A stretch of DNA of 64,000 nucleotides from Paenibacillus sp. FJAT-26967 (GCF_001541095.1 NZ_LMXH01000002.1:119010-183009), one strand, 5' to 3'. Counted from the stretch's first letter, positions 43,396 to 53,068 are shown. Notes: generated by a model not told the origin, from the letters alone. Translations and numbers: made by a program.

Positions 43396-43449
43396 GCACG
43401 GCTGTACCGCGGGCGTGCTCCCAGACGGCTGCAAGCAAGGATTCGAAAG

Positions 43450-43481
43450 CCCCGGCCTACTTGGACGGGGATCTTTTTTTT
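43450..43481 (+). terminator. Short terminator between ribH and scpA
   Basis: CCCCG (43450-43454) pairs with CGGGG (43466-43470), followed by ATC and eight T. Confidence 0.7.
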
Positions 43482-43495
43482 GGGAGAACGATGTT

Positions 43496-44278
43496 ATGAA
43501 AATGCTGTATAAACTGGAAGTGTTCGAAGGGCCGCTCGATCTTCTGCTGCATCTGATCGACAAATCCGAGGTTGACATCTATAATATCCCGATCAAGGAC
43601 ATTACGGAGCAGTACATGGCGTATGTCCAGGCTATGCATGAGCTGGAACTGGAAGTCACCAGCGAATTCCTGGTTATGGCGGCTACGCTGCTTGCGATTA
43701 AGAGCAAAATGCTTTTGCCGAAACCGCCTGTATTGGACATGGAATTCGATTTCTACGAAGAGGAAGATGTCGATCCTCGCGCAGAGCTGGTGCAGAAGCT
43801 GATTGAATATCGTAAATACAAAGCGATAGCGGATTTGCTGAGGGACAAAGAGGTTGAACGCAGTCTGGTGTTTACCCGTGAACCCGAAGATCTGACGCCT
43901 TACACGCCGCAGATCCAGGAGAATCCGGTCAAAGGCCTGGGAGTAAGCGACTTGATGATGGCTTTTCAGCGGACACTCCGCAAAATGGTTCACCGCAATC
44001 AGGTTGCCAAAATCCGGCGCGATGAAATCTCCGTCAAAGACCGGATTGTCGATATTATTGAGCTTCTTCAGAACAAGGGAGGACGCATCTTGTTCTCGAA
44101 AATGTTCGAAAAGGACTGCAGCCGCGAGGAAATTGTAGTCACATTTTTAGCGATACTGGAACTGATGAAGATGAAGAAAATTCAGTGCTTTCAGCACAGG
44201 CTGTTCGATGACATCGTTATTCAGGCCAAGGAGGGAGAACTGTCCGATGGATTATCAACAGATGAAATCGATTATTGA
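43496..44278 (+). CDS. scpA: Segregation and condensation protein A
   Basis: This 260-residue kleisin bridges the SMC heads in the bacterial condensin. The N-terminal KLEVFEGPLDLLLHLIDKSE and the block FLVMAATLLAIKSKMLLPKP are diagnostic. ATG 43496 gives the family start; upstream in-frame ATGs lie in the terminator region. The 3' end overlaps scpB by 32 bases. Confidence 0.93.
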   Translation: MKMLYKLEVFEGPLDLLLHLIDKSEVDIYNIPIKDITEQYMAYVQAMHELELEVTSEFLVMAATLLAIKSKMLLPKPPVLDMEFDFYEEEDVDPRAELVQKLIEYRKYKAIADLLRDKEVERSLVFTREPEDLTPYTPQIQENPVKGLGVSDLMMAFQRTLRKMVHRNQVAKIRRDEISVKDRIVDIIELLQNKGGRILFSKMFEKDCSREEIVVTFLAILELMKMKKIQCFQHRLFDDIVIQAKEGELSDGLSTDEIDY

Positions 44279-44939
44279 AGGACTGCTCTTTGTAGCCGGG
44301 GACGAGGGACTGGACAAAAAGCAGCTGGCAGACGTACTGGAATCGGATGTGCATTTCGTTACGGAGCTGGTTGATGAATTGACCGAGGATTTGCGCCGCA
44401 CCGGACGAGGCGTCCAAATCACGAGGGTTGCAGGCGCTTATCAGATGACGACAGTGCCGGAGCATGCTCCGTATTTCGAGCGTCTGGCTTACTCTCCATC
44501 TCGTTCCTCCTTGTCTCAGGCAGCTTTGGAGACTTTGTCGATTGTAGCGTACAAACAGCCTATTACCCGGGTGGAGATTGAAGAAATCCGCGGTGTGAAG
44601 TCCGAGCGTGCCCTGCACACTTTAATGGCCAAGGAATTAATTATCGAGACCGGACGCGCGGAAGCTATCGGAAGACCGATCTTGTACGGAACATCCAAGC
44701 CATTTCTGGAATACTTCGGACTCAGTTCCATTCAGGAGCTTCCCGAATCACCCTCTTTTGTGGGAGATTTCGATCTGGAGGAGGAGACGAAGCTCCTGTT
44801 CGACAAATTGGACGGTGACAATACCGATCAGCTCACATTTGAGGATTTAGGGAATGAAGAGAATACATTAGTAGCGGACGAGAACGACACCGCACTTCTT
44901 CCCGCTCCGGATGATGACGATCCTTTTACAAGCTCTTAA
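44247..44939 (+). CDS. scpB: Segregation and condensation protein B
   Basis: This 230-residue partner of ScpA has two winged-helix domains (IIEGLLFVAGDEGLDKKQLA; LSIVAYKQPITRVEIEEIRG). The C-terminal 40 residues are acidic and variable. ATG 44247 follows GAGGGAG within the scpA end. Confidence 0.93.
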   Translation: MDYQQMKSIIEGLLFVAGDEGLDKKQLADVLESDVHFVTELVDELTEDLRRTGRGVQITRVAGAYQMTTVPEHAPYFERLAYSPSRSSLSQAALETLSIVAYKQPITRVEIEEIRGVKSERALHTLMAKELIIETGRAEAIGRPILYGTSKPFLEYFGLSSIQELPESPSFVGDFDLEEETKLLFDKLDGDNTDQLTFEDLGNEENTLVADENDTALLPAPDDDDPFTSS

Positions 44940-44981
44940 GACAGCTAGGATTAATAGTACAACCTATCAAACCAACGAACG

Positions 44982-45020
44982 ACGCCTTCCTTTTCATTTT
45001 TGAAAAAGAGGCGTTTTTTT
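44982..45020 (+). terminator. Intrinsic terminator of scpAB
   Basis: ACGCCT and GGCGT arms with an inner TTTTC/GAAAA pair, followed by seven T. Confidence 0.8.
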
Positions 45021-45120
45021 GTTGGCATGCCGCGCAAATCCAGGTCTGCTGCATGAAATTATGGACTGCGGTGATACTACTAGCAGCAATTGTTAGGACC
45101 TGAAGGAGGGATGAACGATA

Positions 45121-45837
45121 GTGGTGATCGGAGCCATACTGGCGGTACTGCTCGCCGCTCTAATAGGGGTTGTAATCGTGAGCCCGGTTAAGTTTACCGG
45201 CTTTTGGAGCCGGATGGATCAGAATGACGAGATTTATTTGCAGATAAAGGCGCTCTATGGCTTAGTGTGTTACCGGTTTAATCTGCCTGCTGTAAAATTT
45301 CTTAATTTTAATGAGGGGATTTTGGTAGCGGAAACCAAAGTAAATGAGAACAAACTGAAAGTGAATGAGGACCGGAAGGATAAAATTGATCAAGAAATGA
45401 TTCGCCGCTTTAAAAGGGATGCCAAGGAAATATTGCTGAATACAAAAGGAATAAAAAAGTGGACGGTGCAGACCCTTCAATTATTCCGCTGCTCCGAGCT
45501 CAAATGGACGACGGGCATAGGGGTCGGGGACGCACCTCATACGGCCGTTTTGACTGGGGCCGTATGGTCCTTAAAGTCGATTGCGATTGGTATTATGACC
45601 CGTTACATTCCTTTGGAGACGACCCCGCAGCTCGCTGTTAACCCGCAATATAACCGGATGATGCTGCAAATCAAGTTTGTAGGGGAAGTAAGAGTGTCGG
45701 TGTGGTCCTTAATCCTCTCGGTTATCCGGCTCCTTGTCCGGATTATCCGTACTCCAGGCGGCTTCAAAGCCTGGGTAAACCTCATCCGGCGGGCGCTGCA
45801 TAAGCCCAAGACCCGAAGGGAACCGGCACCGACATGA
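45121..45837 (+). CDS. DUF2953 protein (YtfI-like)
   Basis: This 238-residue protein has an N-terminal membrane segment (residues 3-22) and a following region typical of DUF2953 (IKALYGLVCYRFNLPAVKFL). The middle is basic and the end is a basic helix. GTG 45121 follows AGGAGGG by ten bases. The family is usually next to gerW/ytfJ, as here. It is sporulation-associated by context; molecular role is unknown. Confidence 0.8.
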   Translation: MVIGAILAVLLAALIGVVIVSPVKFTGFWSRMDQNDEIYLQIKALYGLVCYRFNLPAVKFLNFNEGILVAETKVNENKLKVNEDRKDKIDQEMIRRFKRDAKEILLNTKGIKKWTVQTLQLFRCSELKWTTGIGVGDAPHTAVLTGAVWSLKSIAIGIMTRYIPLETTPQLAVNPQYNRMMLQIKFVGEVRVSVWSLILSVIRLLVRIIRTPGGFKAWVNLIRRALHKPKTRREPAPT

Positions 45838-45946
45838 GAAAGCACCCTTACATAGAATGGACAAGTGCAGGGCAACCTACCGGATGCAGACCTATTACTC
45901 CTTCAGGCCGGAACCCTGTCTTGAAGGAACAAAGGAGGAGACTTCA

Positions 45947-46414
45947 TTGACAGATCACCCTATTCAAGGCTTAATGAAAACGGCCATGGAGAATATTAAA
46001 GCCATGGTCGATGTCAACACCATTGTAGGTGATCCGGTTGAGACTCCGGATGGCAGTGTCATCATGCCGATCTCTAAAGTCGGATTCGGATTTGCAGCAG
46101 GCGGAAGTGAGTTTACGACGGAAACGATTCCCGGCGCTGGAGAGAATGCTACGGTATCTATGCCTTTCGGCGGTGGTAGCGGCGGCGGCGTATCCATTAC
46201 GCCAATCGCTTTTCTGGTTGTAGGCATTCATGGAGTCAAAATTGTACCGCTTGACAATCAGACCCACTTGTTTGAAAGACTTATCGACTCCGCCCCGCAA
46301 ATTGTTGACCGCGTACAGACGATTTTCAAAAGCAGTGGCACGTCGTCGAATGCGCAGTCCCAGGGATCAACTCCGAATATTACGATTCAGGCAGATTCCG
46401 TCGATATGAACTGA
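45947..46414 (+). CDS. gerW: GerW-family sporulation protein (YtfJ)
   Basis: This 156-residue protein opens HPIQGLMKTAMENIKAMVDV and contains TIVGDPVETPDGSVIMPIS and GFGFAAGGSEF, diagnostic for GerW/YtfJ. A glycine-rich stretch (FGGGSGGGVSIT) follows. The protein is needed for normal spore lysozyme resistance or germination in relatives. TTG 45947 lies eight bases after AAAGGAGG and gives the family start; an upstream in-frame ATG 45857 does not. Confidence 0.9.
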   Translation: MTDHPIQGLMKTAMENIKAMVDVNTIVGDPVETPDGSVIMPISKVGFGFAAGGSEFTTETIPGAGENATVSMPFGGGSGGGVSITPIAFLVVGIHGVKIVPLDNQTHLFERLIDSAPQIVDRVQTIFKSSGTSSNAQSQGSTPNITIQADSVDMN

Positions 46415-46434
46415 CTCTGGCCGTTGATCAGACC

Positions 46435-46466
46435 AAAAAAGCTGTTCTTTATTGAACAGCTTTTTT
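46435..46466 (+). terminator. Intrinsic terminator of gerW (bidirectional)
   Basis: AAAAAAGCTGTTC and GAACAGCTTTTTT pair perfectly over 13 bases. The symmetric A and T runs allow use by the convergent methyltransferase gene. Confidence 0.92.
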
Positions 46467-46498
46467 GTCTTGTTTTCAAACTCGAATTTATAGCAGGA

Positions 46499-47173
46499 TT
46501 AAGCAGGTCCCTTTGCTGCTGAAATGATTAAAAACATAGGTCTCCGGTTTTCATCCTTCATTTCAGGTACTGTTTGTAACAGTTCATCAGAAGGCATGGG
46601 CTCTTTGACGGCTCTTATGTTAAATCCGGAGCTGATTAAGTCATTCAGATAGGTTGAGAGGGTCCGGTGATATTTAACAACGTTCTCCGTTAAGAAGGAG
46701 GTTTCACGTATTCCTTCAGATTGATAGTGGTCGACTGGCCAGTGAAGCCGGTTTCCTTGGTCATCCGAGTACCAATCTTGCTCGCTTCGGGAAGTAAAGA
46801 TGGGATGTTCGACTGAAAAAATAAAACTTCCCCCGGGCTTCAGCCAAGCATAGACTTTCCGGCAGATTGTTTCAAACGACATAATATAGTGAAAAGCCAA
46901 CGAACTGATAACCACATCAAATTGTGAGTCCGTAAATTGAATGTCTTCAATAGGAGCCTTTATATATGTAATGAAAGGATCATCCGTATTTTCACGAGCC
47001 TTTTGAAGCATTTTCTCGGAAAGATCTACGCCTGTCACAGAGCTTGCCTGCTGCTCGGGTATCAGTGCTTGCAGGACATGCCATTCTCCAGCACCTTCAA
47101 GCCCTTTGACGGATCGCGGCATTTGTTCGTAAGCAGAAAAGAAAGTTTCTTCATCATATTTATTCTGTTTCAT
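46499..47173 (-). CDS. Class I SAM methyltransferase lacking motif I (probable internal deletion)
   Basis: The N-terminal FFSAYEQMPRSVKGLEGAGE and downstream VTGVDLSEKMLQKAR, FDVVISSLAFHYI and WLKPGGSFIFSVEHPIF match a well-known methyltransferase family of about 243 residues. The stretch that should carry the SAM loop (VLDLGCGxGWHC type) is absent: the protein passes from WHVLQALIPE straight to QQASSVTGVD. About 20 residues are missing in frame (224 residues total). Activity is doubtful. The gene is AT-richer than its neighbours, suggesting transfer. Confidence 0.8.
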   Translation of the reverse strand: MKQNKYDEETFFSAYEQMPRSVKGLEGAGEWHVLQALIPEQQASSVTGVDLSEKMLQKARENTDDPFITYIKAPIEDIQFTDSQFDVVISSLAFHYIMSFETICRKVYAWLKPGGSFIFSVEHPIFTSRSEQDWYSDDQGNRLHWPVDHYQSEGIRETSFLTENVVKYHRTLSTYLNDLISSGFNIRAVKEPMPSDELLQTVPEMKDENRRPMFLIISAAKGPA

Positions 47174-47455
47174 CCGTAATACAACTCCTGCAGATTAAAG
47201 TAGTCTTTTAAAAAATATCGCGACCTCAATTTCAGGATGCTATCTATAATCTCCTTACCACTATTTTCACCTCATTCGTTTTAGAACAGCCGTTATCTAA
47301 TAGCATAACACACTCTATAAAGGGAAAAGCGTGTCTTGTCCCCAAGATCAGACAAGCGGAATGAAGCATGCTTGACGGGCATATACATGTACAAGGCTCC
47401 CGGCTTGGGCGCTATCTTAAATAATCGGATGCGAAGGCAAATGGGAGGAACGCTT

Positions 47456-48622
47456 ATGAGCAGACGGATATGGGTGTCCGGTGTGCTTGCGCTGTTGTGC
47501 ATGTTGAATCTATGGAGTGGAGCGGTCTTAGGGGCGGGACCTCCGCAAATCGGTACTCATGCAGAAGCCGCAGCTCTGATCGACGTGAAATCGGGCCGGC
47601 TGGTATACAGCAAACGGGGAGACAGGCCCATGCGGATCGCCAGTCTGACCAAAATTATGACGGCGATTGTCGCCATAGAAGAAGGCAAGCTGACCGATGT
47701 CGTTAAAGTCAGCAGCCGTGCGGCAGGCAAAGAAGGCTCTTCTTTGTACCTGAAAGCGGGACAAGAAATGAACTTGAAGCATATGCTCTACGGCCTTATG
47801 CTGCGTTCCGGCAATGATGCGGCGACCGCTATAGCAGAGCATGTAGGGGGAAGTGTTGAAGGCTTCGCTGTTATGATGAACCGTAAAGCGGAACAGATCG
47901 GCATGGAGCATTCGAATTTCTCCAATCCTTCGGGCCTTGACGAGGGTGAGCATTTCTCGACTGCCAATGATATGGCTAAGCTGGCTGCGTACAGTCTCAA
48001 GAATCCAAGCTTTCAGGAAATTGTCCAGACGAAAATGATCAAAGTGCCGAATCCGAATGATTCGTGGGAGTATACGTGGTTCAACAAGAATAAGATGCTG
48101 AGTCTCTTTGAAGGCTCCGATGGGGTCAAGACGGGATACACGAAGCTTGCTAAGCGCTGTCTCGTATCATCCGCAACACGAAGCGGCCAACAGTTCGCTG
48201 TTGTGACTCTGAATGACGGAGATGATTGGGCGGATCATGCCAAGCTGCTCAACTGGGGATACGAGAACTACCCGCTCGTTCCTCTACTCGAGAGAGGGAA
48301 GCCCGTAGAGGGCACTAATTTCGTGGCTGCTGCTGATTTCGCTTACCCGCTGCTGACGGAGGAGAAGGACAAGATTTCCCGCATCACAGAGCTGTACCCG
48401 CCGGAATGGCTGGAATCGCGGCTGGGCGAACGCGGCAAGCTCGTACTTAAGCTGGGAGATACCGTTATCGGAGCGGTTCCGCTTGTAGAGGCCGGCAGTC
48501 CCAGACTGAAGGCCGCCGACAAATCGGCATTTGGCTTCCGGGCAAGTGAATCGGATATAACTCTGTGGAATGAAATGAATGTCGTCTTTCGCAAAGTACT
48601 CAAGGCTATGCTTTCACCATAG
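47456..48622 (+). CDS. dacB: D-alanyl-D-alanine carboxypeptidase DacB (sporulation type)
   Basis: This 388-residue serine peptidase has a signal peptide (RIWVSGVLALLCMLNLWSG), SxxK in IASLTKIMTAIVA, SxN in RSGNDAATAIAEH and KTG in GVKTGYTKLAKRC. ATG 47456 follows GGGAGGAA. Position before spmA-spmB matches B. subtilis dacB, which adjusts cortex cross-linking in the mother cell. Confidence 0.9.
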   Translation: MSRRIWVSGVLALLCMLNLWSGAVLGAGPPQIGTHAEAAALIDVKSGRLVYSKRGDRPMRIASLTKIMTAIVAIEEGKLTDVVKVSSRAAGKEGSSLYLKAGQEMNLKHMLYGLMLRSGNDAATAIAEHVGGSVEGFAVMMNRKAEQIGMEHSNFSNPSGLDEGEHFSTANDMAKLAAYSLKNPSFQEIVQTKMIKVPNPNDSWEYTWFNKNKMLSLFEGSDGVKTGYTKLAKRCLVSSATRSGQQFAVVTLNDGDDWADHAKLLNWGYENYPLVPLLERGKPVEGTNFVAAADFAYPLLTEEKDKISRITELYPPEWLESRLGERGKLVLKLGDTVIGAVPLVEAGSPRLKAADKSAFGFRASESDITLWNEMNVVFRKVLKAMLSP

Positions 48623-48672
48623 GTCGTACAAGTAAGGGCATGCATATAATCCGGTAGAGAGGAGAGATAGGT

Positions 48673-49272
48673 ATGGTCAATTGGATCTGGTTGTTTTTTA
48701 TCGTGACAGGCTTCATCGTATCGGCTGTTCAAGGCAATGTGGAAACCGTTACACAGGCTGCATTCGACGGGGCCAAGAGCGGCGTCACTGTGTGCTTCGG
48801 CCTGATCAGTGTACTCGTTTTTTGGCTCGGGATTATGAGGATTGCGGAAGATGCGGGTCTTCTGTCCAAGCTTGCTTTTCTGCTGCGCCCCGTGGTCCGG
48901 TTCCTTTTTCCGGGCATTCCGAAGGATCACCCGGCGCTCGGATACATCATGTCTAATATGAGCGCCAACATCTTGGGACTGGGTAATGCAGCTACTCCCA
49001 TGGGGATTAAAGCCATGCAGGAGCTGCAAAAATTAAATCCGGACAAAAACGCGGCCAGTCCGGCTATGTGTACACTGCTTGCCCTCAACACGGCCAGCAT
49101 TACCTTAATACCGACCACGCTGATTGCCATCCGGATGAATTACAACTCGGTTAATCCGGCTGAGATTGTGGGGACTACCCTGCTCGCTACCGCGATTTCA
49201 ACTGCCGCTGCCATTATAGTAGACCGCTGGTACAGGCGGAAGCAAACCTTAATTCCAACCACGAGGGGGTGA
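48673..49272 (+). CDS. spmA: Spore maturation protein A
   Basis: This 199-residue membrane protein has a nucleoside-recognition (Gate) domain. The segment MSNMSANILGLGNAATPMGI is highly characteristic. With SpmB it affects spore core dehydration. RBS AGAGAGGAG. The gene is eight bases from spmB. Confidence 0.93.
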   Translation: MVNWIWLFFIVTGFIVSAVQGNVETVTQAAFDGAKSGVTVCFGLISVLVFWLGIMRIAEDAGLLSKLAFLLRPVVRFLFPGIPKDHPALGYIMSNMSANILGLGNAATPMGIKAMQELQKLNPDKNAASPAMCTLLALNTASITLIPTTLIAIRMNYNSVNPAEIVGTTLLATAISTAAAIIVDRWYRRKQTLIPTTRG

Positions 49273-49279
49273 GCGGCCA

Positions 49280-49816
49280 GTGTATGCACTCGTAACCCTG
49301 CTCTCCGCCTGGGCGATCCCGGTCCTAATCGTCTTTATTCCCCTGTACGCCGCTTACCGGAAGGTTCCCGTCTATGAATCGTTTGTGGAGGGTGCCAAGG
49401 AAGGGTTCGATACCGCGATCAAAATTATCCCGCATCTCGTAGGGATGATGGTTGCCATCAGTATATTCCGGGCATCAGGTGCACTTGAATTGACCCTCGG
49501 CTGGCTTAAGCCGCTGTTCCAGGCATTCGGGGTGCCTTCCGAGGTTCTTCCTCTGGCTATCCTGCGCCCGATTACGGGTGCGGGATCGCTTGCCTTTACG
49601 ACAGACCTCATCGCCCAGTTCGGACCCGATTCGTTAATTGGGAGAATAGCCTCTACGGTTCAAGGCAGTACGGACACAACCCTTTATGTGATAACCGTAT
49701 ATTTCGGCGCGATAGGAATCCGTAAGGCGGGGTACGCGCTCAAAGTAGGTCTTATTTCCGATGTAGTCGGCTTTATCGCTTCTATTATTATTTGTTTGCT
49801 TGTTTTCTCATCCTAA
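49280..49816 (+). CDS. spmB: Spore maturation protein B
   Basis: This 178-residue membrane protein is the partner of SpmA. The segments FVEGAKEGFDTAIKIIPHLV and STVQGSTDTTLYVITVYFGA are family signatures. The start is GTG 49280, after GGGGGTGAG. It ends the dacB-spmA-spmB operon. Confidence 0.93.
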   Translation: MYALVTLLSAWAIPVLIVFIPLYAAYRKVPVYESFVEGAKEGFDTAIKIIPHLVGMMVAISIFRASGALELTLGWLKPLFQAFGVPSEVLPLAILRPITGAGSLAFTTDLIAQFGPDSLIGRIASTVQGSTDTTLYVITVYFGAIGIRKAGYALKVGLISDVVGFIASIIICLLVFSS

Positions 49817-49978
49817 TGTACCAAAAGGAACAGACTAATTCGCCTTTCATTGAATGCTCCTTGCAAGAAATGGTAACAATAAAAGGACAGGCTTTAGGAT
49901 CGGACTAACATTTTCCTTGATCGAAGCTTGTGATTTCCCTCCAGGATAGGTATCATAAGCTTTGAGGTGAACGTAAGC

Positions 49979-50725
49979 ATGGAGAGATTGCAGAAAGTGC
50001 TGGCCGAGGCCGGAGTGGCTTCCCGCAGAAAAAGCGAGGAACTTATTTCGGCAGGACGGGTTATTGTGAACGACGAGGTCGTTACACAGCTCGGCTTCAA
50101 GGTGAATCCCGCAGAAGACGTCATTACGGTGGACGGTCGCGGCATTAGGCAGCAGACGAAAGTATATGTCATATTGAACAAACCCAAAGGCGTCATTACA
50201 AGTGCTTCTGATCCAAAAGGCCGTAAAGTCGTAACCGACTATCTGCCCGGGATAAGAGAACGCGTCTATCCGGTGGGACGGCTTGATTACGATACGGAAG
50301 GTCTTCTTATTCTTACCAATGACGGTGAATTTGCGAACCTGATGATGCATCCGAGACATCATGTCGCCAAAACGTATCATGCTACCGTTAAAGGTGTTGT
50401 GCACGGTTCCGTTCTGGATAAGCTGAGAGCGGGCATTAAGCTGGATGACGGTATGACCGCTCCCGCTGAAGCCGAATACGTCGATGTCCGTCCGGAGAAG
50501 AACGAGACCGTGATTTCGATTACAATCTATGAAGGCCGGAACCGCCAAGTCAGAAGAATGTTCGAAGCGGTGTCTTTCCCGGTTATGCGACTGAGAAGGG
50601 TACAATACGGTCCGCTCCTGCTGGCCGGTCTGCCGAGAGGCAAGTACAGAATACTGCGCAATGACGAAGTTAACAGCTTGCGCGATGAGGCCTTGCAGTC
50701 ACATAAAATTCAAAAAGGCCGTTAA
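49979..50725 (+). CDS. rluB: 23S rRNA pseudouridine synthase RluB
   Basis: This 248-residue RsuA-family enzyme has an N-terminal S4 RNA-binding domain (RLQKVLAEAGVASRRKSEEL) and a catalytic domain with GRLDYDTEGLLILTNDG, holding the catalytic Asp, and IYEGRNRQVRRMFEA. ATG 49979 follows GAGGTGAA. It lies upstream of resA, as in B. subtilis. Confidence 0.92.
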   Translation: MERLQKVLAEAGVASRRKSEELISAGRVIVNDEVVTQLGFKVNPAEDVITVDGRGIRQQTKVYVILNKPKGVITSASDPKGRKVVTDYLPGIRERVYPVGRLDYDTEGLLILTNDGEFANLMMHPRHHVAKTYHATVKGVVHGSVLDKLRAGIKLDDGMTAPAEAEYVDVRPEKNETVISITIYEGRNRQVRRMFEAVSFPVMRLRRVQYGPLLLAGLPRGKYRILRNDEVNSLRDEALQSHKIQKGR

Positions 50726-50742
50726 GTCTGGCCTTTTTTTTC
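50712..50742 (+). terminator. Terminator overlapping the rluB stop
   Basis: AAAAAGGCC (50712-50720) and GGCCTTTTT (50730-50738) pair; the T-run extends to 50741. It lets resA be transcribed partly independently. Confidence 0.8.
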
Positions 50743-50785
50743 GTTATAATGAGTATAGTTATGTCTGAAATTGAGGGTGTTTTGC

Positions 50786-51331
50786 GTGAAAAAGAACAAA
50801 AAATGGATTCAAATTATCATTTTGAGTATTGTTCTGATCATCGGGGTCTACACAATTGTGAGCAATTTAACATCTTCCGATGATAATAAGTATCCGGTTG
50901 AAGGTTCTAAAGCACCTGACTTCACTTTAGCGGGCCTCGACAACAAAACGTACAAGCTATCCGATTATGCAGGCAAGGCTGTACTCATTAATTTCTGGGG
51001 AACATTTTGTCCTCCCTGCAAGAAGGAAATGCCTGCGCTGCAGAGCCAGTATAATCTTTCGAAAGACAAAAACGTCGAATTTCTGGAAGTTAATCTGGAT
51101 GCAAGCCGCGTAACGGTACAAAGTTTTATTGATCAGTATAACCTGACGCTTCCTATTCTGCTGGATAGTGAACATGTCGTTCGTAAACAGTATGGGGTAG
51201 TCGAGTACCCGACGACTCTCTTTATTAAGCCGGACGGAACGATTATGAAGATCCACAAAGGCGAAATGGACGAACCGTTTATTGAAAACATGTTGAAGAA
51301 GTTGACGGAAGGCGCGCAGCAGGGCAAGTGA
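50786..51331 (+). CDS. resA: Thiol-disulfide oxidoreductase ResA
   Basis: This 181-residue thioredoxin-fold protein is held by an N-terminal membrane anchor (IIILSIVLIIGVYTIV). The active site is FCPPCKKE. ResA reduces the haem-binding cysteines of apocytochrome c outside the membrane. GTG 50786 is seven bases after GAGGGTG. It heads resA-resB-resC. Confidence 0.92.
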   Translation: MKKNKKWIQIIILSIVLIIGVYTIVSNLTSSDDNKYPVEGSKAPDFTLAGLDNKTYKLSDYAGKAVLINFWGTFCPPCKKEMPALQSQYNLSKDKNVEFLEVNLDASRVTVQSFIDQYNLTLPILLDSEHVVRKQYGVVEYPTTLFIKPDGTIMKIHKGEMDEPFIENMLKKLTEGAQQGK

Positions 51332-51400
51332 AGGTGAGCAAGGCAAGCAGGGCAATTAAGCAAGACAATTGAATCTAACTGCATAGAGGGGGGATGCGGC

Positions 51401-53068
51401 ATGTTTCAGAATACGAAATGCGAATGTGGGCATCAGAACCACGTAGGCACCGTGCTCTGTGAATATTGCGGCAAGCCGCTGACCGAAGAGGCGCAAGCCA
51501 GTGACATACTGGAGATGAGATACGATGGAGTGGCCAGGCGTTCACAACGTCAGAATCCCTCCTGGATCAACAAAATCTGGAATTTCTTTTCCTCGGTGAA
51601 AATAGCTGTCTGGATCATTGCTTTAACACTGGTCGGCTCTTCACTCGGAACGATCTATCCGCAGGAAAGCAACTTTATCTCCGTGGAACCTTCTACTTAC
51701 TACAAAGAAACCTACGGGACGCTGGGGCACATTTATTATTTGCTTGGACTCTCCCATACCTACGAATCCTGGTGGTTCAAGCTGCTGATTCTCATGATCG
51801 GCACATCGCTGGTCATATGCAGTCTGGACCGGGTGCTCCCGCTTTACCGCGCTTTGTCCAAACAAAGCATCCGCAAGCATCACAGTTTTCTGCTGCGCCA
51901 GAAAGTATCTTTCGACGGACAAATTCCGGCGGGCAAGGACGAGCTGGCCTGGACGGAAGAAATGGCGAATCAGCTCCGCAAAAAAAGATATCGCGTACAT
52001 ACGGACGGTACGGCACTATTGGCCGAGAAATACCGTTTCAGCCGTTGGGGGCCCTACGTTCTTCATATCGGTCTGATTATTTTCCTGCTTGCGGTATTAA
52101 TGAGAAGTTTCCCGGGCTGGCATATGGATCAATACTTGGGAATACGTGAAGGGGAAACGAAGAGAATTCCCGAGACCTCACTTTATATCAAGAACGAGAA
52201 GTTCACGATTGATTTCTACAAACCTGAAGAAATGACAGATGAATTCAAAGAACGCAACCGCGCGGTACCCAAGATCTATGAAACGCAAGCGGTTATTTAT
52301 TCATGCGAAGCCAGGTGTGACACGCCGGGACAGGAACCGGAGCTCAAAGAAGTCCACCGGCAGAAGATTATTGTGAACGAGCCCCTCGATTATAAGGGAC
52401 TGCTTGCCTTCCAATATGATTACGAAGATGACCCTCTGTTAATCTCGGTTCAGCCGACTCTTAAGAATAAACAGACAGGCGAAGCCTATGGCAGCTTTGT
52501 GCTTCCTATGAAAGACCCTCAATCTTCTTATGAAGTCGGGCCCTATCGATTATCGCTCAAGGGCTACTTCCCGGATTTTGGTTTAGACGAAAAGGGAGAA
52601 CCGATTACGAAGTCGAACGAAGCCAAAGCTCCAGCGTTTATTTTTCAGATGACAGGTCCGGGCCTGAATGAAAAAGGGGAGCCGTACTTGTACTTCCCGC
52701 GTCAAGTCGATAAACAGGAATTCCGGCAAGACGAGATTAACGGTGCACTGGGCAGTAAATTCGAACTGTCCGTCGATTCGATGGATAAAGTATCATTTTC
52801 AACCTTCACTTCCTTCCTTAATATCCGCACGGACCGGGCACTCCCTTACATCTGGGCCGGTTCTGCGATAGGAATGCTGGGATTAATTATGGGCTTTTAC
52901 TGGCAGCACCGGCGGGTCTGGATCCGCATAGACGAAGGCCGTCTGGTGCTTGGCGCGCACACGAACAAGAACTGGTTCGGAGTCCGCAAAGAGGTTGCAG
53001 CGGCTCTATCGGCAACGGGAATTGAGACCGATCAGAAGCAGCTAGAAAAAGGAGGGGATGCACATTGA
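51401..53068 (+). CDS. resB: Cytochrome c biogenesis protein ResB
   Basis: This 555-residue protein has an N-terminal cysteine cluster (CECGHQN and CEYCGKP, a zinc-ribbon look), three membrane helices in the first half, a large external domain and a C-terminal helix. FFSSVKIAVWIIALTLVGSS and GTIYPQE are ResB signatures. With ResC it delivers haem and ligates it to cytochromes c. Its TGA overlaps the resC start. Confidence 0.92.
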   Translation: MFQNTKCECGHQNHVGTVLCEYCGKPLTEEAQASDILEMRYDGVARRSQRQNPSWINKIWNFFSSVKIAVWIIALTLVGSSLGTIYPQESNFISVEPSTYYKETYGTLGHIYYLLGLSHTYESWWFKLLILMIGTSLVICSLDRVLPLYRALSKQSIRKHHSFLLRQKVSFDGQIPAGKDELAWTEEMANQLRKKRYRVHTDGTALLAEKYRFSRWGPYVLHIGLIIFLLAVLMRSFPGWHMDQYLGIREGETKRIPETSLYIKNEKFTIDFYKPEEMTDEFKERNRAVPKIYETQAVIYSCEARCDTPGQEPELKEVHRQKIIVNEPLDYKGLLAFQYDYEDDPLLISVQPTLKNKQTGEAYGSFVLPMKDPQSSYEVGPYRLSLKGYFPDFGLDEKGEPITKSNEAKAPAFIFQMTGPGLNEKGEPYLYFPRQVDKQEFRQDEINGALGSKFELSVDSMDKVSFSTFTSFLNIRTDRALPYIWAGSAIGMLGLIMGFYWQHRRVWIRIDEGRLVLGAHTNKNWFGVRKEVAAALSATGIETDQKQLEKGGDAH

